Of a stretch of DNA of 5,709 nt, positions 1 to 5,315 are shown in pieces; positions within the stretch are counted from its first letter, which is position 1; each line of letters opens with the position of its first letter. Both the position numbers and the translations under genes were made by a program. Location of the stretch: contig CASTMW010000091.1 in the NCBI GenBank assembly GCA_949450265.1, forward strand, positions 1 to 5,709, written 5' to 3'. The stretch comes from an uncultured Eggerthellaceae bacterium (GTDB lineage: Bacteria; Actinomycetota; Coriobacteriia; Coriobacteriales; Eggerthellaceae). The notes under the pieces are model-generated. The model did not search any database. It saw only the letters and a list, made by a program, of their open reading frames with translations, and was not told the DNA's origin.

Positions 1-1
1 C

Positions 2-532
2 CAAGACCTCGAACTCAAGTTAACGACCAGCGTGTATCGATGGACTGATTATTATACGCCCGAAGAGCGAAGAAGGCATCCCATCACGAAGCGGATACTT
101 GAGCCTATGGGAATCGAGTTTGGGCTGCATGCCATCCTAAACAACGAGCGCGGAGAACTTGGCGAGATCAATCTGTACAGGACTCAAACTGACGGCGACT
201 TCTCCGATAGGGAAAAGGAGATCTTCGAGGTCTTCGCCGAGCATATAACGCCTCGGCTCGCCTTCCTTGTCGACAACAACGACGACTCATCGAATCTCAT
301 GTTCGACCAGAAAATACCCGATGAGGACTTAGGCGCCTTCGAGAAGCTACTTACGCGACGAGAGCAGCAGATACTCGTGCTCGCATCTGAGGGGTTCAAG
401 AACGACGAGATTGCCCAAAGGCTGCACCTCTCCCCGGCCACGGTGAAGAAGCACGTTCAGAACGGATACAAGAAGCTTGGCGTCAACAGTCGAACCCAGC
501 TAGTTCGACGACTTCATATGCGCCAGCGCTAG
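2..532 (+). CDS. LuxR-type helix-turn-helix transcriptional regulator, 5' end outside the window
   Basis: This is the C-terminal 176 codons of a DNA-binding regulator. The frame stays open to the left edge, so the GTG at 32 is probably an internal valine rather than the start. The last ~60 residues form a clear LuxR/FixJ-type HTH: LTRREQQILVLASEG, then NDEIAQRLHLSPATVKKHV, then a closing helix with NGYKKLGVNSRTQL. The upstream part (GLHAILNNERGELGEINLYR, then a stretch starting FSDREKEIFEVFAEHI) reads like the end of a GAF- or PAS-like sensory fold, and I see no receiver-domain motifs in it. It is therefore likely a one-component sensor-regulator in the cytoplasm, though its ligand and targets cannot be told. 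No transmembrane segment is seen in the visible part, but the unseen N-terminus could carry more domains. The family call is firm; the sensory domain is an inference. Confidence 0.85.
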   Translation, partial: QDLELKLTTSVYRWTDYYTPEERRRHPITKRILEPMGIEFGLHAILNNERGELGEINLYRTQTDGDFSDREKEIFEVFAEHITPRLAFLVDNNDDSSNLMFDQKIPDEDLGAFEKLLTRREQQILVLASEGFKNDEIAQRLHLSPATVKKHVQNGYKKLGVNSRTQLVRRLHMRQR

Positions 533-680
533 ATGCCTGAAGCATCTCAAGGAGCACCGGCAGAAAGCGCGGTTCCGCCCATCGTCCGATCGGCTTCAAG
601 CAGGAGCCAAGCACTGCCATGTCCTTGTTCATTCTGTGTCAGTGGCTGAGCATTCTGCCGGCACGGCAAGAGGCGCATCC
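533..680. other. convergent intergenic region with two weak hairpins
   Basis: About 150 bp lie between the convergent 3' ends of the LuxR-type gene and the MerR remnant. AGATGC (531-536) pairs with GCATCT (542-547) over a 5-nt loop that overlaps the LuxR stop codon. TGCCG (656-660) pairs with CGGCA (664-668) over a 3-nt loop. Neither is followed by a T tract, so they are weak candidates for terminators. A 37-codon reading frame beginning at 533 has no ribosome binding site and no recognisable motif; I do not call it a gene. Confidence 0.35.
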
Positions 681-1320
681 TCATTCGTCCTCCTGTGTCA
701 CGGGGATGCTGATGCGGCAGCGATACAGCGCAGGGTCGGTGTTCAGCAGCCGCATCTGCGCCACCTCGTAGAACGTATTCGCCGCGCGGAGTCCCTGGCC
801 GCCGACGAATCGCATCAGCTTGCGGTAAGTGCCCTTCACGTCCTCCCACGGCCCCTCGAAGTCGGCCTCGGCGTAGGCACCAGGCGGCATTGCCACCACG
901 TTATTCGCCCTGCCCGGCCGCACGCCGGGAGGCAGTTCGTAGAACAGCGTGTCGTACAGCGGTCGTCCCTCGTCGTCCAGCGCGCCCGCAAGGCCGTAGG
1001 GGGCGATTTCGGCCTCAGGGGCGATCTCCTTCAGCACCTCCATGGCGCAGACGTCCTCGCGGTACAAATCCGTTAGGTCGTCCCCGGCGCGCAGCCCGCA
1101 CCCCTTCCGCACCACCAGCAGCAGCCGGCGTTTCCGCTGCGCCAGGTGCACCTCTCCCGGCTTGAACGCGAGCGCCGCGCGGGCCTGCCTGCCAGTCTAT
1201 CTCCTCCAGCAGGCGCTCGGAACGCTTCAGGGCCGCCCGCCGTTCGGCGATGGCGTCGCGGTTCGCCTCGGCCGCCCGCGCCAGGGCCGCAGCATCGTGC
1301 TCACGCACAAGAAAGAGAGC
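681..1320 (-). pseudogene. MerR-family regulator remnant: HTH missing, one frameshift, GyrI-like effector domain retained
   Basis: Reading leftward from 1320, one frame gives ALFLVREHDAAALARAAEAN and continues through SERLLEEIDWQAG. This is the long linker helix typical of MerR regulators that carry a ligand-binding domain. At about 1182 the reading moves to another frame, consistent with one extra base in the GGCCC run. It continues RAALAFKPGEVHLAQRKRR and ends with YEVAQMRLLNTDP...YRCRISIPVTQEDE, the usual close of a BmrR/GyrI-like effector domain. The N-terminal ~65 residues, including the winged HTH, are absent: the sequence there is the end of the neighbouring TetR gene. A GTG at 1151 could start a 156-residue open stretch covering the effector domain alone, but it lies mid-protein and has the remnant's own linker upstream. 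Most likely it is a dead gene. The alternatives are a stand-alone effector-binding protein or a sequencing error at the frameshift; the missing HTH would remain either way. Confidence 0.72.
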
Positions 1321-1972
1321 GGTAGCCGGCGAGCTGCACTGCGATATATCTCTCAAGCGATTCGCGATAGCCGCGGACGGTATAGCCGGATTTCGCGGAC
1401 GCCTCCTTTTGGATGGGAAGCGGATGCGAGGCCGGGTACAGGCCCGCCACGTAGTTCGACAGATCCACCAGGAACTCCGATGCTTGCTCCCCGTTCTGGA
1501 AGAGCTCGCAGCTGACGAGCAGTTCGGCCGCCTCGGCGGTCATGGCCACGATGCTGCGCTTGCATGAAACGAGGCACTCGAGGCTCACGTTGGCCTCTAT
1601 GAGGCTGGAAAGCAGCGCACCTATGCGGCCGAAGTCCGCATGGCTCGCCACGAGCGCGACCAAGCGCTTCGCCCCCTCGTCCGCTTCATCGGCCGAACGT
1701 GCGGTCAGGCCGCTTCCGCATACCTCCGCCATCTCGTCGAGCATGCTGCGCAGGGAGCGCACGTACAGAAGGAGCAGGATCTCCTCTTTCGAGCGCACGT
1801 AGTGCGTAAGATTGGCTCGGGAGTAGCCGAGCCGGTCCGCGATGGCGGCCATGGTCACCTCGCGGTAATGCCTCTCGTCGAGCAGCTCTTCGGTTGCGTC
1901 AAGGATGTCGGCAAGCCGTTGGTCCTTCTGCTCGGCGGTCCGGGCTCGTATGTAGCTGCGGCCTTCGATCAT
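1301..1972 (-). CDS. TetR/AcrR-family transcriptional regulator, divergent from the aldo/keto reductase
   Basis: The 223-residue protein has a TetR N-terminal domain. Residues 15-35 form helix 1 (QKDQRLADILDATEELLDE). Residues 39-66 are the HTH: VTMAAIADRLGYSRANLTHY, then VRSKEEIL. The rest is a helical ligand-binding and dimerisation domain with little sequence signature, as usual for the family. I chose ATG 1972 because GGAG (1982-1985) lies 9 nt upstream. ATG 1987 (228 aa), ATG 1981 and TTG 2011 are in frame but lack a good binding site. It probably represses itself and the reductase gene through the paired palindromes at 1996-2046. The inducer is unknown. Its last ~7 residues (RSLSCA and stop) are read out of frame from the MerR remnant's DNA, so its original C-terminus may have been altered slightly by the deletion that joined the two genes. 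Confidence 0.88.
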   Translation of the reverse strand: MIEGRSYIRARTAEQKDQRLADILDATEELLDERHYREVTMAAIADRLGYSRANLTHYVRSKEEILLLLYVRSLRSMLDEMAEVCGSGLTARSADEADEGAKRLVALVASHADFGRIGALLSSLIEANVSLECLVSCKRSIVAMTAEAAELLVSCELFQNGEQASEFLVDLSNYVAGLYPASHPLPIQKEASAKSGYTVRGYRESLERYIAVQLAGYRSLSCA

Positions 1973-1990
1973 CGCACGCATCTCCATCGG

Positions 1991-2019
1991 TTGACAAGTT
2001 GCATGGGGCAACTTATAGT
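1991..2019 (+). promoter_or_regulatory. sigma-70 type promoter of the aldo/keto reductase gene
   Basis: The -35 box TTGACA (1991-1996) is a perfect consensus. It is followed by a 17-bp spacer and TATAGT (2014-2019), a 5 of 6 match to the -10 box. Transcription would begin near 2026 and leave a leader of about 44 nt before the TTG start at 2070. The spacer is almost exactly filled by a 19-bp palindrome, so a bound repressor would exclude RNA polymerase. Confidence 0.8.
1996..2014. promoter_or_regulatory. operator O1, probable TetR binding site (19-bp palindrome)
   Basis: AAGTTGC (1996-2002), 5-bp centre ATGGG, GCAACTT (2008-2014): the 7-bp arms are perfect. It overlaps the last base of the -35 box and the first base of the -10 box of the + strand promoter, the classical placement for a TetR repressor site. 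Assignment to the adjacent TetR protein is an inference from position. Confidence 0.75.
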
Positions 2020-2043
2020 GTGAACGATAGTTACATCATGCAA
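2015..2043 (-). promoter_or_regulatory. possible promoter of the TetR gene
   Basis: On the - strand, TTGCAT (2043-2038) is followed after 17 bp by CACTAT (2020-2015), a weak -10 match; TATAAG (2017-2012) is better but 20 bp away. Either would place the -35 box inside O2 and the start near O1, consistent with autorepression. The box calls are tentative. Confidence 0.35.
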
Positions 2044-2046
2044 CTT
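2028..2046. promoter_or_regulatory. operator O2, second and weaker copy of the palindrome
   Basis: TAGTTAC (2028-2034), centre ATCAT, GCAACTT (2040-2046). The right arm equals that of O1, and the direct repeat GCAACTTAT occurs at 2008 and 2040. The left arm matches O1 at 5 of 7 positions. The two centres (2005 and 2037) are 32 bp apart, close to three helical turns, so two dimers could sit on the same face. This site lies just downstream of the expected reductase transcription start. Confidence 0.65.
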
Positions 2047-2053
2047 ATTCTAT

Positions 2054-2060
2054 AGAAGGG
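2054..2060 (+). promoter_or_regulatory. ribosome binding site of the aldo/keto reductase
   Basis: AGAAGGG ends 9 nt before the TTG at 2070. It supports this rare start codon over the next in-frame ATG (2130, residue 21), which lies inside the conserved GFGCMRFP strand and would cut the barrel. Confidence 0.6.
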
Positions 2061-2069
2061 ACGGTCGGG

Positions 2070-3257
2070 TTGCAATTCAGAAGCGACCAGATCAGCGGAA
2101 AGCAGCTTTCGGCGCTGGGCTTCGGCTGCATGCGGTTTCCCAACCGCGGCGGCCGCATAGACGTCGACGCGTCAGAGAGGCTCGTGCTTGCGGCCGTGGA
2201 GGGTGGCGTGAACTACTTCGACACCGCCTATGCCTACAGTGGCAATGAAATTGCGCTCGGTGAGATCTTCGCTCGGAACCCGGGCCTTCGCGACAGGATC
2301 AATATCGCCACCAAGCTGCCGCTTCCACGATGCCAGTCGGCGGACGACTTCGACAGATACCTCACCCGATCGCTCAAGCGCCTGGGAACGGACCACGTGG
2401 ACTACTACCTCGTCCACAACGTGACGAGTGCGGACGTCTGGGCACGCCTGAAGGAGCTGGGCTTCAAGAAGTGGGCGTCTCGCCAGAAGAGCGCGGGCCG
2501 TATCGGCCGGATCGGCTTCTCCTATCACGGTCCGGAAGGCGATTTCCCCATCCTGCTTGATTCCTACAGCTGGGACTTCTGCCAGATCCAGTACAACTAC
2601 ATGAACGAACACTATCAAGCTGGAACGGCCGGCCTTGAGGCGGCCGCGGAACGGGGTGTGCCCGTTATCGTCATGGAGCCGCTGCTTGGCGGCAAGCTGG
2701 CCGCCGACCTGCCGGATGACGCCAAGGCCGTCCTCGAAGGGGCGGGGACGGAAGCCGACCCTGTCCGCTTGGCGCTGAGGTGGATATGGAACCGCCCTGA
2801 GGTCACGCTGGTGCTGTCCGGCATGAACACGATGGATCAGCTCGAGCAGAACATCACGACAGCAGATGGGGCTCTGCCGGGCACCCTCGAGGCGGATGAG
2901 GCGCGTGCGGTCGAGCTGGCGCGCGAAGCCATCGCCCGGAACTATAAGGTGCCATGCACCGGCTGTGGGTACTGCCTACCATGCCCTCAGGGCGTGAACA
3001 TCCCCATGTGCTTCGCTGCCTACAACACGTCATTCGCCCATGGGTGGTATCAGGGCATGCACCAATACGTCACCGCATCGGGCGTCATGGAGGGCAACGC
3101 CCGTTTTGCGAGCGACTGTGTCCGCTGCGGGGCGTGCGTCGAGAAGTGTCCCCAGCATATCGACATTCCGGACGAGCTTGCATCCGTGAAGAGAAGACTT
3201 CAGGTTCCCGGGCTTCCTAGGATCGTCCGCCTGGGCACACGACTCATGATGCGATAG
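2070..3257 (+). CDS. aldo/keto reductase with two C-terminal [4Fe-4S] cluster motifs
   Basis: The 395-residue protein starts at TTG. Residues 1-290 form an AKR (alpha/beta)8 barrel: LSALGFGCMRFP at the first strand, and all four catalytic residues visible as D51 (NYFDTAYAY), Y56, K82 (IATKLPL) and H116 (YYLVHN). The barrel ends with MEPLLGGKL and VTLVLSGMNTMDQLEQN. The C-terminal part carries eight clustered cysteines: C296, C299, C302, C305 (CTGCGYCLPCPQGVNIP) and C350, C353, C356, C360 (CVRCGACVEKCPQHIDIP), expected to bind two [4Fe-4S] clusters. This is the COG1453 class of ferredoxin-like AKRs in anaerobes. It is cytoplasmic, with no signal peptide. Family knowledge suggests reduction of a carbonyl substrate with NAD(P)H and/or electron transfer through the clusters; the substrate is unknown. 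It is transcribed alone from an operator-bearing promoter divergent from the TetR gene, so expression is probably ligand-induced. Confidence 0.93.
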   Translation: MQFRSDQISGKQLSALGFGCMRFPNRGGRIDVDASERLVLAAVEGGVNYFDTAYAYSGNEIALGEIFARNPGLRDRINIATKLPLPRCQSADDFDRYLTRSLKRLGTDHVDYYLVHNVTSADVWARLKELGFKKWASRQKSAGRIGRIGFSYHGPEGDFPILLDSYSWDFCQIQYNYMNEHYQAGTAGLEAAAERGVPVIVMEPLLGGKLAADLPDDAKAVLEGAGTEADPVRLALRWIWNRPEVTLVLSGMNTMDQLEQNITTADGALPGTLEADEARAVELAREAIARNYKVPCTGCGYCLPCPQGVNIPMCFAAYNTSFAHGWYQGMHQYVTASGVMEGNARFASDCVRCGACVEKCPQHIDIPDELASVKRRLQVPGLPRIVRLGTRLMMR

Positions 3258-3262
3258 CGCCG

Positions 3263-3303
3263 AATGAACAGGGGGTGAACAGGGGACGTGCTTTCTGTTC
3301 ATT
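3263..3303. repeat. REP-like inverted repeat next to the transposase remnant; may also end reductase transcription
   Basis: AATGAACAG (3263-3271) is a perfect 9-bp inverted repeat of CTGTTCATT (3295-3303). A second copy of TGAACAG (3276-3282) lies in the loop and makes an alternative 7-bp stem with 3295-3301. The core TGAACAGGGGACG resembles palindromes often found beside RAYT transposases, and it lies only 7 bp beyond the stop codon of such a gene. Being 5 bp after the reductase stop and followed by a short T run, it may also act as a terminator. Confidence 0.6.
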
Positions 3304-3309
3304 TTGCGT

Positions 3310-3747
3310 TCATCTCCCTGCGCTGGAGATGGTTCCCAATGAAAGGCCGGTGAGCCGCTGGATCTGGCGCACCGAGAGTCCTTCGCCGATTCTCGCTTTC
3401 ATAGGATTCTGATGCACATAGCGAATGGCCGAGAGGAGATGCGCGTCCGTCTCTATGGCCTCGCTCTTGAAACGCCCTTCAAAGAGGGGGCCCGTCCGCT
3501 GATGTACGCGATTGAAGTACCCTGAGTATGAGGTAGGAGAGCATGCATCAGCGCTGAAAGAGCGCCAAGATCCGCACGTATGACGAGATGCACATGATTG
3601 TCCATCAAGCACCAGCAGACCAGCATCCCCTCATGGGCGCTCAGAAGCGAAGAGAGACGCTCCATGAAGAAGGCCCTGTCATCACCGTCCTCGAAGATGA
3701 TCTGTTTGGCAGAGCCCCTGCAGATGACATAGCGGCGGCTGGCCGCC
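3310..3747 (-). pseudogene. REP-associated tyrosine transposase (RAYT, IS200-like Y1 family), frameshifted and truncated
   Basis: Reading leftward, frame one gives MAASRRYVICRGSAKQIIFE, then DRAFFMERLSSLLSAHEG and CWCLMDNHVHLVIRADLG, which contains the HxH metal-binding motif (HVH). After LMHALLP (about 3525) the sense moves to a second frame, continuing SYSGYFNRVHQRTGPLFEGR, which contains the expected nucleophilic tyrosine helix, then IRYVHQNPMKAR. One missing base near CCTACCTCA explains the shift. KARIG is followed almost at once by LSVRQIQRLTGLSLGTI, an HTH-like tail. Full-length RAYTs usually carry roughly 70-100 residues between these points, so an internal in-frame deletion is likely. 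About ten residues are also lacking at the N-terminus, where the gene meets the radical-SAM fragment. The metal site and tyrosine are in different frames, so it cannot be active unless ribosomes shift; no slippery heptamer is seen. Family call is strong, the deletion an inference. Confidence 0.82.
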
Positions 3748-4167
3748 ATGGAGGCGTTCCACGATGCCGGCGTGCGCACTACCTGCTTCATTTCACTGAT
3801 CTTCCCTGGCATCACCGATGTTGCAGCCATCATCCGTCGCGTTCGCGACCACTGCAACCTCGTCTGGCTGGAGAATCTGAACCTTCGCGGGTCGTACAAG
3901 GCGGACATCTTCAGGTACGTGAGCGAACGCCACCCCGAGCTCATGCCGACCTACGAGGCGATATACCTGCACAAAGACCGATCCTACTGGTCGGCTCTGG
4001 ATGAAGAGACGCGCGCGTTTGCCGCCGAGGAAGGACTTCCTTACGTCCGCGACAACGACAGCATGCGACGACCCTTCGACGCGCCACCCGTCATCGTGAA
4101 CCACTTCTTCCACGAACAGCTGGTTCTCTCGACGAAGAGGAAAGTTTGTCAGGCTAGAACCGCCTGA
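3733..4167 (+). pseudogene. C-terminal fragment of a radical-SAM protein (SPL-like or mobile-pair type)
   Basis: The frame opens after a stop at 3730-3732. The first ATG (3748) would give 139 residues, but coding similarity appears to begin at RRLAAMEAFHDAG directly after that stop. The sequence reads like the back half of a radical-SAM barrel: VRTTCFISLIFPGITDV, then CNLVWLENLNLRGSYKADIF, then a C-terminal region with HPELMPTYEAIY, SYWSALDEE, RRPFDAPPVIVNHFF and KRKV. I recognise this layout from spore-photolyase-like radical-SAM proteins and the 'radical SAM mobile pair' group, without certainty as to which. The N-terminal half with the CX3CX2C cluster motif is absent from the window, and the fragment joins the transposase remnant head to head. 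It has no convincing ribosome binding site. Its stop lies 14 bp inside the convergent radical-SAM gene's 3' end. Most likely nonfunctional. Confidence 0.68.
3734..3747. repeat. 14-bp GC-rich palindrome at the transposase / radical-SAM junction
   Basis: GGCGGC (3734-3739), TG, GCCGCC (3742-3747) is a perfect inverted repeat. It sits where recognisable transposase sequence ends on one strand and recognisable radical-SAM sequence begins on the other. It may mark the recombination breakpoint or a hairpin once used by the transposase; it could also be chance in GC-rich DNA. Confidence 0.5.
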
Positions 4168-5041
4168 TCCGTGAGCGATAATCCGCGAGCATGCGTTCGT
4201 TCGCGTTCTTCGCGCGGATGTCGAGTAGTTTGACCATGCCTTCGCGATCGCGTGGGAGCACTCCATCGAAATTGACCAGGTTGACATCGTGTCCCGTATC
4301 GACGAACGAGGTGCAGTCGGTCAGGCCAGCGACAAAATCCCTCATTTCCCTGAAGACTTCCTTTTCCGAAGCCGGCTCGAATTCGCCGCGCTGCACCATC
4401 TCGTAAAGTGGCGTGCCTTCGAACACGGTCATGGTCATCACATTGATGCGGTAGGGATCTATCCGGTTGAACAGCTCGGCGGTCGCTCGGGCGTTTTCGG
4501 CGCTCTTTCCTGCGCCAGCCATGCCGACAAGATAAAAGAGCGTGTAGGAGATCCCCGCTGTGTCAAGGCGGCGGCACTGCTCTTCGATGTCCTCGGGTGT
4601 TTGTGGTTTGCGCATGAAGGCAAGAGCGGGCGCGTATCCAGATTCCGCTCCTAGGGACAGACCGTCGACTCCCAAGTTGGCCCATTGCGTGAGCTCATCG
4701 TCGGTTCGTTTCTTGATATCTGAGATGCAGGCAAAGCCCCCGATTGACTTGACGCTCGGTAATTTCGCGTGGATGAGCCGAAGGCGTTCTATGAGTTGAT
4801 CATTCGGGATTCCGAAAGGATTGCTGCCATAGAGGAAGATGCGGTTGTATGCACGCCAGTTTTGACCGATTTCGTCCAGATCCTCTGTGACCTCTTCGAG
4901 CGGGGTGACCTTGGCAGGGCCGGGATGCCGTGCGCAGACGGCGCAGTAGAGGCAACGTCCCCATGTGCATCCGATCTGTACTTGGAGCAAGGCGGATGCA
5001 CGCTCGAAGCCAAGTCTGTGCGGTTCTTCGAAGAAATGCAT
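4154..5041 (-). CDS. radical-SAM protein with CX4CX2C cluster motif
   Basis: The 295-residue protein starts at ATG 5041, chosen because of a perfect AAGGAGG 7 nt upstream; the same frame extends 30 codons further without a comparable site. Near the N-terminus IGCTWGRCLYCAVC gives C25, C30 and C33 in CX4CX2C spacing, with an extra C36. This variant is familiar from the COG1032/Elp3-like radical-SAM proteins, which have motifs such as GCSxNxCxFC. LYGSNPF (70-76) takes the place of the usual glycine-rich SAM-binding segment. SLGAESG (129-135) is the typical barrel strand with the conserved glutamate, and FEGTPLYE (208-215) is characteristic of this group. The protein should bind one [4Fe-4S] cluster and cleave S-adenosylmethionine; the substrate cannot be told. 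It is cytoplasmic. It has no co-directional partner here, and its 3' end converges on the radical-SAM fragment with a 14-bp overlap. Function beyond family is unknown. Confidence 0.9.
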   Translation of the reverse strand: MHFFEEPHRLGFERASALLQVQIGCTWGRCLYCAVCARHPGPAKVTPLEEVTEDLDEIGQNWRAYNRIFLYGSNPFGIPNDQLIERLRLIHAKLPSVKSIGGFACISDIKKRTDDELTQWANLGVDGLSLGAESGYAPALAFMRKPQTPEDIEEQCRRLDTAGISYTLFYLVGMAGAGKSAENARATAELFNRIDPYRINVMTMTVFEGTPLYEMVQRGEFEPASEKEVFREMRDFVAGLTDCTSFVDTGHDVNLVNFDGVLPRDREGMVKLLDIRAKNANERMLADYRSRIRRF

Positions 5042-5048
5042 ATCGGAA

Positions 5049-5055
5049 CCTCCTT
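5049..5055 (-). promoter_or_regulatory. ribosome binding site fixing the radical-SAM start
   Basis: AAGGAGG on the - strand, a full Shine-Dalgarno sequence, ends 7 nt before ATG 5041. It decides against the longer in-frame start at 5131. Confidence 0.85.
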
Positions 5056-5072
5056 GTATGGCAAGCTCGTGT

Positions 5073-5093
5073 CGTTCGCGCGACGAGCGAACG
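5073..5093. repeat. inverted repeat in the leader of the radical-SAM gene
   Basis: CGTTCGC (5073-5079), 7-nt centre, GCGAACG (5087-5093): perfect 7-bp arms. It lies 32 bp upstream of the radical-SAM start and 18 bp before its ribosome binding site. It could be an operator or an RNA hairpin in the leader; the role is unknown. Confidence 0.5.
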
Positions 5094-5114
5094 GAACAAA
5101 CAAGGTACGAGTGC

Positions 5115-5162
5115 GGCAGGCCGATTGACAAGCTGCTCGGTAGACTGCTCGGCAGGCCGATT
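5115..5162. repeat. 12-bp direct repeat upstream of the radical-SAM gene
   Basis: GGCAGGCCGATT occurs at 5115-5126 and again at 5151-5162, a period of 36 bp. CTGCTCGG is also repeated between the copies (5133-5140 and 5145-5152). The pattern suggests a local duplication or paired binding sites in the divergent regulatory region. I could not identify a convincing -35/-10 pair for the radical-SAM gene here; TTGTCA (5130-5125 on the - strand) is a possible -35 with a poor -10. Confidence 0.5.
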
Positions 5163-5315
5163 ACGCTTTGCTCATGTTACTTCAATAGTTTGCTCACGAC
5201 TCAGATCGCACAGCCTTTTCTTTAATCAAAAGAGCAGACAAAACGCACCGAACATGCTAAAACTACCTGAGCGCTATGGAGATCATGGCGAATACCGATC
5301 AAGAACGGACGGCTT

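Noticed and set aside
32..34. GTG at 32 as the start of the LuxR-type protein
   Set aside because: The frame is open to the left edge, there is no purine-rich binding site before it, and it would begin inside the sensory domain.
636..1567. Several + strand open frames opposite the MerR remnant and TetR gene
   Set aside because: They have low-complexity Arg/Ala-rich translations typical of antisense frames in GC-rich DNA. The - strand reading has clear domain motifs.
1973..2011. Longer TetR reading starting at TTG 2011 (236 residues) or ATG 1987 (228 residues)
   Set aside because: The upstream codons run through operator O1 and have no ribosome binding site, while ATG 1972 has GGAG at 9 nt.
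2172..2618. 148-codon - strand frame inside the aldo/keto reductase
   Set aside because: It lies fully antisense to a gene with all catalytic motifs and shows no domain or binding site of its own.
3515..3535. Programmed ribosomal frameshift in the transposase
   Set aside because: No slippery heptamer or following stem is visible at CTCCTACCTCATAC. Other lesions in the gene make decay the simpler explanation.
3748..4287. Open frames on the - strand across the radical-SAM fragment, including the 5' extension of the transposase frame beyond 3747
   Set aside because: Antisense to recognisable radical-SAM sequence. The extension (PRRFRFSSQTRLQWSRTRR and similar) has no transposase similarity.
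5042..5131. N-terminal 30-residue extension of the radical-SAM protein from 5131
   Set aside because: The extension has no motif, its start has no binding site, and the perfect AAGGAGG points to ATG 5041.
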